A stretch of 64,000 nt of DNA from Micromonospora matsumotoense (lineage in GTDB: Bacteria > Actinomycetota > Actinomycetes > Mycobacteriales > Micromonosporaceae), in the NCBI RefSeq assembly GCF_900091525.1, contig NZ_FMCU01000001.1:372001-436000 (forward strand). The letters run 5' to 3'. Position numbers and translations under genes: made by a program. Under the pieces are notes generated by a model. The model was not told where the DNA came from, ran no database searches, and worked only from the letters and a program-made list of their open reading frames with translations. The stretch's first letter is position 1. Each line of letters starts with the position of its first letter. Positions 10,720-19,350 of the stretch are shown piece by piece.

Positions 10720-11556
10720 TCAGCGGGGGTAGGTGTCGGCGAGCAGGGCAGTGTCCGGTTTGCAGAGACCGCACGGGGTGAACCCCAGGGAGATCGCCTC
10801 GTGCACCGGCAGCGGCTCGTGTTCCCGCTCGATCAGATGGGCACACGAGAGCAGGTGGTAGCGGGGATGCCCGTCGACGACCAGGACCTCGGCGTCGAGC
10901 TGGGCCACCCGGGCGGCGTCACCGGGCGGAACCCGCTGGGCGGGCGGGTCCCACGGGGACGCGGCGTCGTCCGACGGCTCCCAGGGGGGCCCGAGATCGT
11001 CCCCGGCCGCCCAGGCCGGGTCGTCCACGGGGTCCCCGCGGGGGTCGTCCGGGTAGTCGTCCGCGTCGATCCGGACGGGGTCGGTCACCCGACCCGGGGT
11101 GTGGTCGGTCGGCGGGTCGGCGCGGCCCGGGTCCGGCGGGGAGGGCACGACGACCGGGTCCCACGGGGCCTCCGCGTCGGGCTCCCAGGCGCCGGCGTCC
11201 GGGCGGGTGGAACCGCCGACGGGTTCGCCGGCGACCGGCGGGCCGGGTGGTTGCCGCCACCCGGCACCACCGGCGTCGATCGTCGTCGGTGCGTACGTCG
11301 TCGGGGTCTCCGACGGCACGGTCACGGCCGGCGAGGCGGGCGGGCGGGCCGCTGCCGCGCTCGGACCGGCCGCCTGGGTCCGCTCCGCCGCCCTCGCCCT
11401 GGTCGCGGCTGCCTGGCGGGCACCGGTCACCAACGCGACGGCGGCCAGCAGACTGGCCGCGAGGGAACTGGTCAGCAGGGTGCTGGAGCCGTCGACGAGA
11501 CCGAGCACCAGCAGGACCACCGCAACGAGGATGAGCAGAAGACTGGCGACTAGCAC
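10720..11556 (-). CDS. Two-helix membrane protein with C-terminal Cys/His motif
   Basis: 278-residue protein of unknown function. Two hydrophobic segments (about residues 2-20 and 28-45) are followed by about 170 residues of acidic, Pro- and Asp-rich low-complexity sequence. A conserved-looking C-terminal block follows: VVDGHPRYHLLSCAHLIERE, then GFTPCGLCKPD. The Cys-His plus CxxC arrangement suggests a small metal site (Ada-like or zinc-ribbon-like), which is an inference. It lies between wag31 and the DUF167 gene, so a role in cell envelope or polar growth is possible but unsupported. Confidence 0.75.
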   Translation of the reverse strand: MLVASLLLILVAVVLLVLGLVDGSSTLLTSSLAASLLAAVALVTGARQAAATRARAAERTQAAGPSAAAARPPASPAVTVPSETPTTYAPTTIDAGGAGWRQPPGPPVAGEPVGGSTRPDAGAWEPDAEAPWDPVVVPSPPDPGRADPPTDHTPGRVTDPVRIDADDYPDDPRGDPVDDPAWAAGDDLGPPWEPSDDAASPWDPPAQRVPPGDAARVAQLDAEVLVVDGHPRYHLLSCAHLIEREHEPLPVHEAISLGFTPCGLCKPDTALLADTYPR

Positions 11557-11626
11557 GGCTCACCCCCGCCGCGTCGTGGGTCGTGGCTGGGTCGGCGACC
11601 ATCGGGGGACGGCCGCCGACCGCGGA

Positions 11627-12427
11627 TCAGCGGCCCGCTTCGAGGGCGCCGGAGCGACCGCCGCCGTACGAGCCGGCGAGGCCCGCTGCGGCAAGACCGT
11701 TGCCACCGACGGCACGGGTGCCCTCGGCGCGGGTCATCTCGGCCTCGAGGCCCTGGCCCCGACCGTCAAGATCACGCAGCTGGCTCTCCAGGTAGGCCTT
11801 GAGCCGGGTGCGGTACTCGCGCTCGAACTGCTTGAGCTCCTCGATGTGCTTCTGCAACGCGGTCCGCTTGGCGTCCAGGCCCCCCATGGCCTCCTGGTGC
11901 CGCTGACGGGCGTCGCGCTCCAGGGCGTCGGCCTTGGCCCGCGCCTCGCGGGTGACCTCCTCGGCCTTGGAGCGGGCCTCGGAGAGCAGCTGGTCGGCCT
12001 CGCGACGGGCGTCGGAGACGTGGTCGTCGGCGGTGCGCTGGGCCATCATCAGCACCCGCAGCGCCTGCTGCTCGCCGTCGCCGCCGGCGGCCGGGCCGCC
12101 GGTGGTGCGGACCTGCTCCAGCTCCGCCTGCATCGCGCGGGCGGCCTGCTCGGCGGCGGCCTTGTCGCGCTGCACCCGGTCGAGCTGGGCCTTGACGTCG
12201 TTGAGCTCCGCGGCGAGCCGGGCGTCGCCACCGGGGCCGGCAGGGGCCCCACCGCGACCGCCGCGCTCCACCTGCGCGCGCAGCTCGTTGTTCTCCTCGA
12301 TCAGACGGGCAAGCTCACGCTCGACCTCGTCCAGGAAGGCGTCGACCTCCTCCTCGTCGTACCCCCGCTTGCCGATCGGCGGCTTTTTGAAGGCGACGTT
12401 GTGCACGTCGGCCGGTGTCAGCGGCAT
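11627..12427 (-). CDS. wag31: DivIVA-family polar growth protein Wag31
   Basis: 266-residue cytoplasmic scaffold that marks the poles and directs apical wall growth in actinobacteria. The DivIVA N-terminal lipid-binding domain is clear ([20 protein letters not shown] ... [15 protein letters not shown]). A Gly/Ala linker (about 55-70) and a long coiled coil (about 70-235) with many Glu/Arg heptads follow, then a glycine-rich tail. The ATG is preceded by GAGGAG. It closes the divisome cluster after yggT, as in mycobacteria and Streptomyces. Confidence 0.95.
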   Translation of the reverse strand: MPLTPADVHNVAFKKPPIGKRGYDEEEVDAFLDEVERELARLIEENNELRAQVERGGRGGAPAGPGGDARLAAELNDVKAQLDRVQRDKAAAEQAARAMQAELEQVRTTGGPAAGGDGEQQALRVLMMAQRTADDHVSDARREADQLLSEARSKAEEVTREARAKADALERDARQRHQEAMGGLDAKRTALQKHIEELKQFEREYRTRLKAYLESQLRDLDGRGQGLEAEMTRAEGTRAVGGNGLAAAGLAGSYGGGRSGALEAGR

Positions 12428-12470
12428 CGAAACTCCTCGGGTCAGTTGCGGCCGCGAAAGCGCGCGCTGG

Positions 12471-12776
12471 TCAGGAGAAGTTCCTGATCAGCGGATCTAA
12501 CACAAACCTCATCAGCACGAACAGGATAACCAGGAGCACAAGGGAGGCCAGGTCGATGCTCACGGTACCAATTCGCAGTGGGGGGATCACCCGCCTCAAC
12601 GCCTTGAGAGGCGGATCAGTGACGCTCCACACGGACTCTAGTCCGGCGGACGCGCCACGCCCCGGTTGCCACCGACGACCGTACTGGAGGACTGCACCGA
12701 GAACGAATCGGGCCAACAGCACAATAAGAAAAAGATACACAATCAGGTACAAGAGCTGGAACATGATCGACAACAC
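12471..12776 (-). CDS. YggT-family membrane protein
   Basis: 101-residue protein with two hydrophobic hairpins (about 5-28 and 75-95), matching the YggT/YlmG family that accompanies sepF in Gram-positive division clusters. The exact function is unknown; a link to septum or polar growth is inferred from position. Start is uncertain: GTG 12776 gives [13 protein letters not shown] 12764 gives MFQLLY, and neither has a good ribosome site. Its first 60 bases use A+T-rich codons unlike the neighbours (AAG-, AAT- and ATA-rich by eye). Confidence 0.88.
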   Translation of the reverse strand: MLSIMFQLLYLIVYLFLIVLLARFVLGAVLQYGRRWQPGRGASAGLESVWSVTDPPLKALRRVIPPLRIGTVSIDLASLVLLVILFVLMRFVLDPLIRNFS

Positions 12777-12805
12777 AGCAGGCGACGTCCCTCGGTCGGG
12801 TGGAC

Positions 12806-13504
12806 TTAGCTCAGGGAGAAGAAGCCGCCCTCAGCGATCTTGGCTTTGTCCTCCGCGGTGACCTGGACGTTGGCCGGCGAGAGCAGGAACACCCGGTTGG
12901 TCACGCGCTCGATCGTACCGCGCAGCCCGAACGCCAGCCCGGCGGCGAAGTCCACCAGCCGGCGGGCGTCGGCCTCATCCATCTCGGTGAGATTGATGAT
13001 CACCGGGACACCGTCGCGGAAGTGCTCGCCGATGGTCCGCGCCTCGCGGTAGGTGGTCGGGTGCAGCGTGGTGATCTGGTAGCGCTGCTCCTCCTCGGCC
13101 ACCACCGGCCGCTCCCGCGGCGACGCCTGCGGCGCCAGGGCGAGATTGTCCCGGGTGTGGTAGCTCAGCGCGCCCGAGGTCTCCGACCCACCGGACCGGG
13201 TGATCGACCGGACGCTCGCCCGCTCCGACCGCTCCGACCGCTCGGCCCGCTCGTCGTCGGCGCGGTCGGCCTCCGCGAGCCGGCTCGACCGGTCGGCCAG
13301 CCGACCCCGGTCGCCGAGGCGCGGACGCGGCGCCGGCGGCTCCTCCGCGTCGTCCTCGTCGTCGTCGGCGAACTCCTCGGTGTACCGGCTCGACCGGTAC
13401 CGCGACTCGCGGTAGCCGGGCTTGTCGTAGCCCTCGTCGTAGCCCCGCTCGTCATCCTCCTCGACGAGACCGAGCCAGACCCCCGCCTTGCGCAGTGCAC
13501 CCAT
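12806..13504 (-). CDS. sepF: Cell division protein SepF
   Basis: 232-residue FtsZ-binding protein that anchors the Z ring. The N-terminal [18 protein letters not shown] is the membrane-binding amphipathic helix. A low-complexity Arg/Asp/Ser linker (about 20-125) follows, with RSERSER-type repeats. The C-terminal SepF domain (about 140-225) contains [41 protein letters not shown] and GLRGTIERV. The start was chosen at the amphipathic helix; open frame further upstream has no family character. Gene order yggS-sepF-yggT-wag31 is standard. Confidence 0.95.
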   Translation of the reverse strand: MGALRKAGVWLGLVEEDDERGYDEGYDKPGYRESRYRSSRYTEEFADDDEDDAEEPPAPRPRLGDRGRLADRSSRLAEADRADDERAERSERSERASVRSITRSGGSETSGALSYHTRDNLALAPQASPRERPVVAEEEQRYQITTLHPTTYREARTIGEHFRDGVPVIINLTEMDEADARRLVDFAAGLAFGLRGTIERVTNRVFLLSPANVQVTAEDKAKIAEGGFFSLS

Positions 13505-13697
13505 CCCGCGCCCTTCCGTCCGCCGTGCGGCACGCACCCCCGTGCCGTGTCGCCATGATCGCGAATGGACTTCCATGCCCACCGGATCGAAGTGGCAATC
13601 CCCCGACGCGCGATTCGCGGCTCGCCCGTCGTGGCCCCCGACCTGGGGACGCCGCTCCTGAACAACACTGATGTAATTTGCTTCTATCGCGGTCAGG

Positions 13698-14444
13698 CTA
13701 CCGCAGCGTGGAACGCATTCCGAGCAACGCGCTGCCGACGCGGACATGTGTCGCGCCGTATCCGATGGCCACCTCCAGGTCGCCGCTCATCCCGGCGGAG
13801 AGCGCGGTCGCCGCCGGATGCCCGGCCCGGAATCCCTCCGCCACCTCGGCCAACCGGGCGAACGCCCGCTCCGGCTCCCAGCCCAACGGCGCCACCGCCA
13901 TCAGCCCCGCCAGCCGCAGCGACCCCAACCCGGCCAGCGCCTCGGCCACCGGACCGAGCCCCCGGTCGGCGTCGGCGGCACCCGGCAGGGCGCCCCCTCG
14001 GGCCGCGTCACCGTCGATACTCACCTGCACCAACGTCTCCAACGGACGGTCCCGGCCGGACTCCGCGGCGGTGGCCAGCGCGCGGGCCAACCGGACACTG
14101 TCCACGGAGTGGACCACATCGGCGTACCGGACCACCGAACGGGCCTTGTTGCGTTGCAGCTGACCGATGAAGTGCCAGCGGGCGGTCACCCCCGCCGCCG
14201 CCACCTCGGCCGCCTTCGGCGCCGCCTCCTGGTCCCGGTTCTCCCCCAGGTCGGTGACCCCGAGCCCGGTCAGCGCGACCGCGTCGCCGGCCGGGTACGT
14301 CTTGGTCACCGCGATCATGGTCACCCCGGCCGGGTCCCGGCCGGCGGCGGCACAGGCGTCGGCGATCCGGGTACGCACCACGGCCAGTCCGGCCGTGAGT
14401 GCGGCGCGGCGGTCCGGACCCACCGGGTCGGGCCGGCCGGTCAT
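13698..14444 (-). CDS. yggS: YggS-family pyridoxal-phosphate homeostasis protein
   Basis: 248-residue PLP-binding TIM-barrel protein of the YggS/PLPBP family, which buffers PLP and affects amino-acid metabolism. The PLP lysine lies in [11 protein letters not shown] (about residue 48). Other family blocks are [30 protein letters not shown] and [20 protein letters not shown]. It sits between ftsZ and sepF as usual, but pgeF (laccase-domain gene), which often precedes it, is missing. The 193-bp gap to sepF has an A+T-rich patch (13660-13690) that may carry a sepF promoter. Confidence 0.93.
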   Translation of the reverse strand: MTGRPDPVGPDRRAALTAGLAVVRTRIADACAAAGRDPAGVTMIAVTKTYPAGDAVALTGLGVTDLGENRDQEAAPKAAEVAAAGVTARWHFIGQLQRNKARSVVRYADVVHSVDSVRLARALATAAESGRDRPLETLVQVSIDGDAARGGALPGAADADRGLGPVAEALAGLGSLRLAGLMAVAPLGWEPERAFARLAEVAEGFRAGHPAATALSAGMSGDLEVAIGYGATHVRVGSALLGMRSTLR

Positions 14445-14550
14445 CGGCCGGGCCGCCCGGTCACCGGCGGGGCGACGTCACCACCCGGTGGACCGCTCGG
14501 CGTCGGCGGGGCGGCGTGGTCACCGACGGGGCTGCTCGTCATCGGCGGGC

Positions 14551-15666
14551 TCAGGAGCCGTTCTTGAGGAAATCGGGCACGTCGACGTCGTCGAAGAGCA
14601 CCCGGCGCGGCGACTGCTGCGGCGGCGGCATGGTGGCCGGCGCGGTGACCGCCGGGGACTGCGGGGTCGGCTGGTTCTGGTTGCTCTTGCGCGGTGACTC
14701 CGACGCCTTGTACGCGGGCGTGCCACCGTCGAAACCGGCGGCGATCACGGTGACCCGCACCTCGTCGCCGAGCGCGTCGTCGATGACCGCACCGAAGATG
14801 ATGTTCGCGTCCGGGTGGGCCGCGTCGGTGACCAGCTGCGCGGCGTCGTTGATCTCGAACAGGCCCAGGTCGGAGCCGCCGGCGATGGAGAGCAGCACGC
14901 CCCGCGCGCCGTCCATGCTCTGCTCCAGCAACGGGCTGGAGATGGCCGCCTCGGCCGCCTCCACCGCCCGGTTCTCACCCCGGGCGCTGCCGATACCCAT
15001 CAGCGCGCTGCCCGCCCCACTCATCACGCTCTTGACGTCGGCGAAGTCCAGGTTGATCAGGCCCGGGGTGGTGATCAGGTCGGTGATGCCCTGGACACCG
15101 GAGAGCAGCACCTGGTCGGCGGTGCGGAAGGCGTCCATCATGCTGATCCCACGGTCGCCCAGGGCCAGCAGCCGGTCGTTCGGGATGACGATCAGCGTGT
15201 CGCACTGATTGCGCAGTTCGTCTATCCCCGCCTCGGCCTGCACCTGGCGGCGCTTGCCCTCGAAGGAGAACGGCCGGGTCACCACGCCGATGGTCAGCGC
15301 GCCGAGCTTGCGGGCGATGTTGGCCACCACCGGCGCCCCGCCGGTGCCGGTGCCGCCGCCCTCGCCGCAGGTGACGAAGACCATGTCGGCGCCCTTGAGC
15401 ACCTCTTCGATCTCGTCGCGGTGGTCCTCGGCGGCGTTCTTGCCGACGTCCGGGTTGGCGCCCGCGCCGAGTCCCCGGGTCAGCTCCCGGCCGACGTCGA
15501 GCTTGACGTCGGCGTCGCTCATCAGCAGCGCCTGCGCGTCGGTGTTGATCGCGATGAACTCGACGCCCTTGAGCCCAACCTCGATCATCCGGTTGACGGC
15601 GTTGACGCCGCCGCCGCCGATGCCGACGACCTTGATGACCGCCAGGTAGTTGTGCGGAGGTGTCAT
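14551..15666 (-). CDS. ftsZ: Cell division GTPase FtsZ
   Basis: 371-residue tubulin homologue that forms the Z ring. The N-terminal [18 protein letters not shown], the GTP-binding signature [11 protein letters not shown] (about 103-113), the NTDAQAL loop and the T7-loop region [11 protein letters not shown] are all intact. A variable linker is followed by the C-terminal peptide [13 protein letters not shown], which binds FtsA/SepF/FtsW-type partners. ATG 15666 begins [14 protein letters not shown] and has AAAGGA upstream. A 240-bp gap to ftsQ carries its own promoter. Confidence 0.98.
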   Translation of the reverse strand: MTPPHNYLAVIKVVGIGGGGVNAVNRMIEVGLKGVEFIAINTDAQALLMSDADVKLDVGRELTRGLGAGANPDVGKNAAEDHRDEIEEVLKGADMVFVTCGEGGGTGTGGAPVVANIARKLGALTIGVVTRPFSFEGKRRQVQAEAGIDELRNQCDTLIVIPNDRLLALGDRGISMMDAFRTADQVLLSGVQGITDLITTPGLINLDFADVKSVMSGAGSALMGIGSARGENRAVEAAEAAISSPLLEQSMDGARGVLLSIAGGSDLGLFEINDAAQLVTDAAHPDANIIFGAVIDDALGDEVRVTVIAAGFDGGTPAYKASESPRKSNQNQPTPQSPAVTAPATMPPPQQSPRRVLFDDVDVPDFLKNGS

Positions 15667-15771
15667 CTCCGGTCCTTTCCGTTCGAGATTGGCTCGCACC
15701 GCCCCGGTTCGGCGTGGCCCAGACCGGTGGTCGACGAGCTGTCACCAGCGAGGATCAGAGCTGAACCCTAA

Positions 15772-15801
15772 CCCTCTACTAGAGGCTTACAGTTATGTCA
15801 A
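15772..15801 (-). promoter_or_regulatory. Candidate ftsZ promoter with a palindrome at the -10 region
   Basis: On the minus strand a perfect TTGACA (15801-15796) is followed 17 bases later by TAGAGG. This -10 candidate lies inside the perfect 13-bp palindrome CCTCTAGTAGAGG (15772-15784). The palindrome could be an operator. The promoter would give a leader of about 100 nt before the ftsZ ATG. The rest of 15667-15906 shows no gene. Confidence 0.5.
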
Positions 15802-15906
15802 CCACTGATCCTCTTCGGGGCAACGTAAGCGCCTCCACGCCGAGAGCCAAGGACCTCACCGGCGTGTCGCCGCCGCGAGCGTAACGACTCACGTTCCACA
15901 CGGGCC

Positions 15907-16725
15907 TCACCTGAAGGTCACCACGTCCGGCGCGCTCACGTCGATCGTGTCGGCCTTGCGACTCAGCAACGCCGTCGCCACCCGCGCCTTGTCCTCGCCC
16001 CGGGTCGCGTCGCCCCACACCACCGTCCGCTCGTCGCGCAGGGTCAGCCCGATCCGGGCCAACCCCTCGACGGTCACCTCGACCAGGACGGCCCGCAACT
16101 GGGGGGTGAGGACGGTCAGCACCTGCAACGCCGCCCGGGTGCCCGGATCGTCCGGCCCCGGCTCGGCCAACCGCACCAGCGGCAGCCCCTGCGGGGGGCG
16201 GGGCAGCGTCCGGAACACCACCCCGGTCCGGTCGAGCACCACGAACCGGTCGTCCCGGGGCACCACCGCCACCCCGGTCCGCTCCACCACCGTCACCACC
16301 AGGGTGTCCGGCCAGTCCCGGTGGACGGTGGCCCGCTCGACCGGGGCCAACCCCCCGATCCGCCGGGCCGTCGCGGCCAGGTCCACCCGGGCCAACGGCA
16401 CCCCGTCCGGCACGGCCGCCGCATCGCGCACCTCGACCGGGGTGACCAGCCGGGCCCCCTCCACCCGGACCTCACGCACCCCGAACAGGCCGGAGCCGAG
16501 CACCGCCCAGGCCACCAGACCGGCGAGGACCAGCACCCCGGCCAGCACCGCCCAGGGCAGGGCGGCCCGCATCCGCCGCTGCCGGGCCCGCGCCATGAAC
16601 CGCCGGGTGGACGGCGGGACCGCGTCGCTGCCGGCCCGGACGAGCTGCCAGCGCCGTGCCGGACCACGTCGGGAGCCGCCGCCGTCCGCGCCCGCGGGAC
16701 GACCCCGCGCCGGGCCCGGACTCAT
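15907..16725 (-). CDS. ftsQ: Cell division protein FtsQ
   Basis: 272-residue bitopic divisome protein. Arg-rich cytoplasmic N-terminus, one membrane helix (about 55-78), then the POTRA domain beginning SGLFGVREVRVEGARLVTP and a beta domain with WPDTLVVTVVERTGVAVV and FVVLDRTGVVF. It links FtsL/FtsB-type partners to the ring. ATG start overlaps the murC stop by four bases. Length is normal for actinobacteria. Confidence 0.95.
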   Translation of the reverse strand: MSPGPARGRPAGADGGGSRRGPARRWQLVRAGSDAVPPSTRRFMARARQRRMRAALPWAVLAGVLVLAGLVAWAVLGSGLFGVREVRVEGARLVTPVEVRDAAAVPDGVPLARVDLAATARRIGGLAPVERATVHRDWPDTLVVTVVERTGVAVVPRDDRFVVLDRTGVVFRTLPRPPQGLPLVRLAEPGPDDPGTRAALQVLTVLTPQLRAVLVEVTVEGLARIGLTLRDERTVVWGDATRGEDKARVATALLSRKADTIDVSAPDVVTFR

Positions 16726-18212
16726 CCGGTGGTGGAGACCGCGCCGTCCGGGCCGACGACCGGGCCCGGGGCGATCGGGGCGGCGACCCCGCCGACCCGG
16801 GCGGTCAGCGTGTCGAGCAGTTGGTCACCCAGCAGGGAGATCGGTGGGGCGCCCATGGTCACCACCACGTCACCGGGGCGGGCCCGGCGGGCCACCTCCA
16901 CCGGCGCGTCGTCGAGCGAGTCCACAAAGACCTTGTGCGCGGCGTCCAGCGGCACCGCCGCCAGCAACGCCGCCGACCCCTCGCCCGGCTGGCGCAGCTC
17001 ACCGGGGCCGAAGACCTCCAGCAGCACCAGTTCGTCGGCGATGCCCAGGGCGGCGGCGATCTCCGCCTGCAGATCCCGGGTGCGGTACAGCCGGTACGGC
17101 TGGAAGACCACGATCAACCGGCCGTCGCCGGCCACCTCGCGCAGCGTCCGCAGGGCCAGGGTCATCGAGGTCGGGTGGTAGGCGTACTCGTCGTAGACCA
17201 GCACGCCGTCGGCGACGCCCTTGCGTTCGAAACGCCGGCGTACCCCCGGGAACACGGCCAACGCCGCCTCCGCCGCTGCCACCGGCAGGCCGAGCAGGTG
17301 GGCGGCGAGCACCGCCGCGGCGCTGTTGAGCCCCATGTGCCGGCCGGGCACCGGCAGCCGGATCTCGCCCAGCGAACGGCCGTCGAGCGCGGCCAGGTAC
17401 CGCGCACCCTGGGCGGACGAGGCCATCTCGGACAGCCGCAGGTCGGCGTCGGGCGCCTCGCCGTACGTCCAGACCCGCCGGCCCTCGGCGCGCAGCGTCT
17501 CGGCCAACCGCCGGCTGCCCGGGTCGTCGGCGCAGGTGATGACGAATCCGGCCGGGTCGGTGAGCCGGGCGAACTCGGCGAACGCCGCCTCCAGGGTCGC
17601 CAGGTCGCCGTAGGTGTTCAGGTGGTCGGCCTCGATGTTGGTGATGATCGAGACGAACGGGCGGTAGATCAGGAACGACCGGTCGCTCTCGTCCGCCTCG
17701 ACCACGAAGTGCTCACCGGTGCCGTGGTGCGCGCCCGAGCCGACCTCGGAGATCTCCCCGCCGATCACGAAGGACGGGTCGACGCCGGCCTGCTGGAGCA
17801 CCATGGTCACCATCGAGGTGGTGGTGGTCTTGCCGTGGGTGCCGGCCACCGCGACGGTACGCCGCCCGGTCATCGCCGCCGCCAGCGCCTCGGAGCGGTG
17901 CAGCACCCGCAGCCCGCGCCGCCGCGCCTCGACCATCTCCAGGTGGTCCTGCGGAATGGCCGAGGAGTAGACCACGGTGTCCACCCCGTCGAGGTTGGCC
18001 GCCTCGTGGCTCATGTGGATGGTGCCGCCCAGCGCCCGCATCCCGGCCAGCGACGGCCACTCGCGCAGCTCGCTGCCGGAGACCGGCAGCCCCCGGGTGA
18101 GGAAGAGCCGGGCCAGGCCGCTCATGCCGACCCCACCCACCCCGATCAGGTGGATCCGGCCCAGGTCCTCCGCGGTGAGCGTGCCGGCCGGGGTGAACTG
18201 CGCGGTGTTCAT
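16722..18212 (-). CDS. murC: UDP-N-acetylmuramate--L-alanine ligase
   Basis: 496-residue Mur ligase that adds L-Ala to UDP-MurNAc. The Rossmann N-domain shows IHLIGVGGVGMSGLARL, the ATP loop is VAGTHGKTTTTSM (about 118-130), and DEYAYHPTSM, near 330, is the MurC-specific C-domain block. It sits between murG and ftsQ as usual, 31 bases after murG. Nothing unusual in length or motifs. Confidence 0.97.
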   Translation of the reverse strand: MNTAQFTPAGTLTAEDLGRIHLIGVGGVGMSGLARLFLTRGLPVSGSELREWPSLAGMRALGGTIHMSHEAANLDGVDTVVYSSAIPQDHLEMVEARRRGLRVLHRSEALAAAMTGRRTVAVAGTHGKTTTTSMVTMVLQQAGVDPSFVIGGEISEVGSGAHHGTGEHFVVEADESDRSFLIYRPFVSIITNIEADHLNTYGDLATLEAAFAEFARLTDPAGFVITCADDPGSRRLAETLRAEGRRVWTYGEAPDADLRLSEMASSAQGARYLAALDGRSLGEIRLPVPGRHMGLNSAAAVLAAHLLGLPVAAAEAALAVFPGVRRRFERKGVADGVLVYDEYAYHPTSMTLALRTLREVAGDGRLIVVFQPYRLYRTRDLQAEIAAALGIADELVLLEVFGPGELRQPGEGSAALLAAVPLDAAHKVFVDSLDDAPVEVARRARPGDVVVTMGAPPISLLGDQLLDTLTARVGGVAAPIAPGPVVGPDGAVSTTG

Positions 18213-18243
18213 GCCAGGTACCTTCCCGTCGCGGTGGACCGGC

Positions 18244-19350
18244 TCACCGGGCCACCGCCTCGTAGACGAAGTTGAGCAGGGCCACGTCGCCGTCGCGTCG
18301 GCCGTACGCGGCGGCGGCGTTGCTCATCGCGTACAGCCGCTGCGGGTCCCGCAGCAGGGGCAGCACGGTGCGCTCCAGCCAGGCCGGGGTCAGCTCGGCG
18401 TCGTCGACCAGCAGCCCGCCGCCGGCCTCCACCACGGGCAGCGCGTTACGCTTCTGCTCCTGATTGGAGTGCGGGTAGGGGACATAGATGGTGGGCAGCC
18501 CGATGGCGGCCACCTCGGCGCAGGTCATCGCCCCGCCCCGGGCGAGCATCAGGTCGGCGGCGGCGTAGCCCAGCTCCATCTCGGACAGGTAGGGCAGCGC
18601 CACGTACGGCACCGGCAGATCGGTGGGGATCGGCACCGGCTCGTTGCGGGCGCCCATCACGTGCAGCACCTGCACGCCGTTGCGGGCCAGCTCCTTGGCC
18701 GCGCCGGAGACCGCCAGGTTGATCGACCGGGCCCCCTGCGAGCCACCGGCGACGAAGAGCACCGGCAGGTCGGGGCGGAGCCCGAAGTGCGCGCGGGCGG
18801 CGGCGCGGGCGGCGTTGCGGTCCAGCCCGGCGATGCCCCGGCGCAGCGGCACCCCGACCACCCGGGCGTCGCGCAGCGCCTCGGACTGGGCCGGCTGGTG
18901 CGGGAAGCCGACCGCGAGGTTCTTGGTGAACTTCATGCCGAGCCGGTTGGCCACTCCCGGCGGGACGTTCACCTCGTGGATGACGATCGGCATCTCGCGT
19001 CGCCAGGCGGCCAGGTAGCCGGGCACCGAGACGTACCCGCCGAAGCCGACGACCACGTCGGCGGCGACCTCGTCGATCACCTTGCCGGCGGCGCGGGCCG
19101 CCTTCCACATCCGGTCCGGGGTGCGCATCAGGCCCAGGTTGACCGAGCGGGGCAACTGGTAGGCCGGGATCGTCCGCAGGTCGTAGCCGGCCGGCGGGAT
19201 CAGCTCGTTCTCCAGCCCCTTGGGGGTGCCGAGGCAGGTGATCCGGACGCCCGGGTCGTGTCGGCGCAGGCAGTCGGCGAAGGCGAGCAGCGGGTAGATG
19301 TGCCCACCGGTGCCCCCTCCACAGAGCACCACCGAACGCAGCGGACCCAT
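18244..19350 (-). CDS. murG: Lipid II synthase MurG
   Basis: 368-residue GT28 glycosyltransferase that transfers GlcNAc to lipid I on the inner membrane face. The first glycine-rich loop, VLCGGGTGGHIYPLLAF (about 8-24), and the second, FVAGGSQGARSINLAV, are intact, and ARGGAMTCAEVAAIGLP with PYPHSNQEQKRNA forms the donor site. The ATG shares one base with the ftsW stop (TGATG). Confidence 0.97.
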   Translation of the reverse strand: MGPLRSVVLCGGGTGGHIYPLLAFADCLRRHDPGVRITCLGTPKGLENELIPPAGYDLRTIPAYQLPRSVNLGLMRTPDRMWKAARAAGKVIDEVAADVVVGFGGYVSVPGYLAAWRREMPIVIHEVNVPPGVANRLGMKFTKNLAVGFPHQPAQSEALRDARVVGVPLRRGIAGLDRNAARAAARAHFGLRPDLPVLFVAGGSQGARSINLAVSGAAKELARNGVQVLHVMGARNEPVPIPTDLPVPYVALPYLSEMELGYAAADLMLARGGAMTCAEVAAIGLPTIYVPYPHSNQEQKRNALPVVEAGGGLLVDDAELTPAWLERTVLPLLRDPQRLYAMSNAAAAYGRRDGDVALLNFVYEAVAR

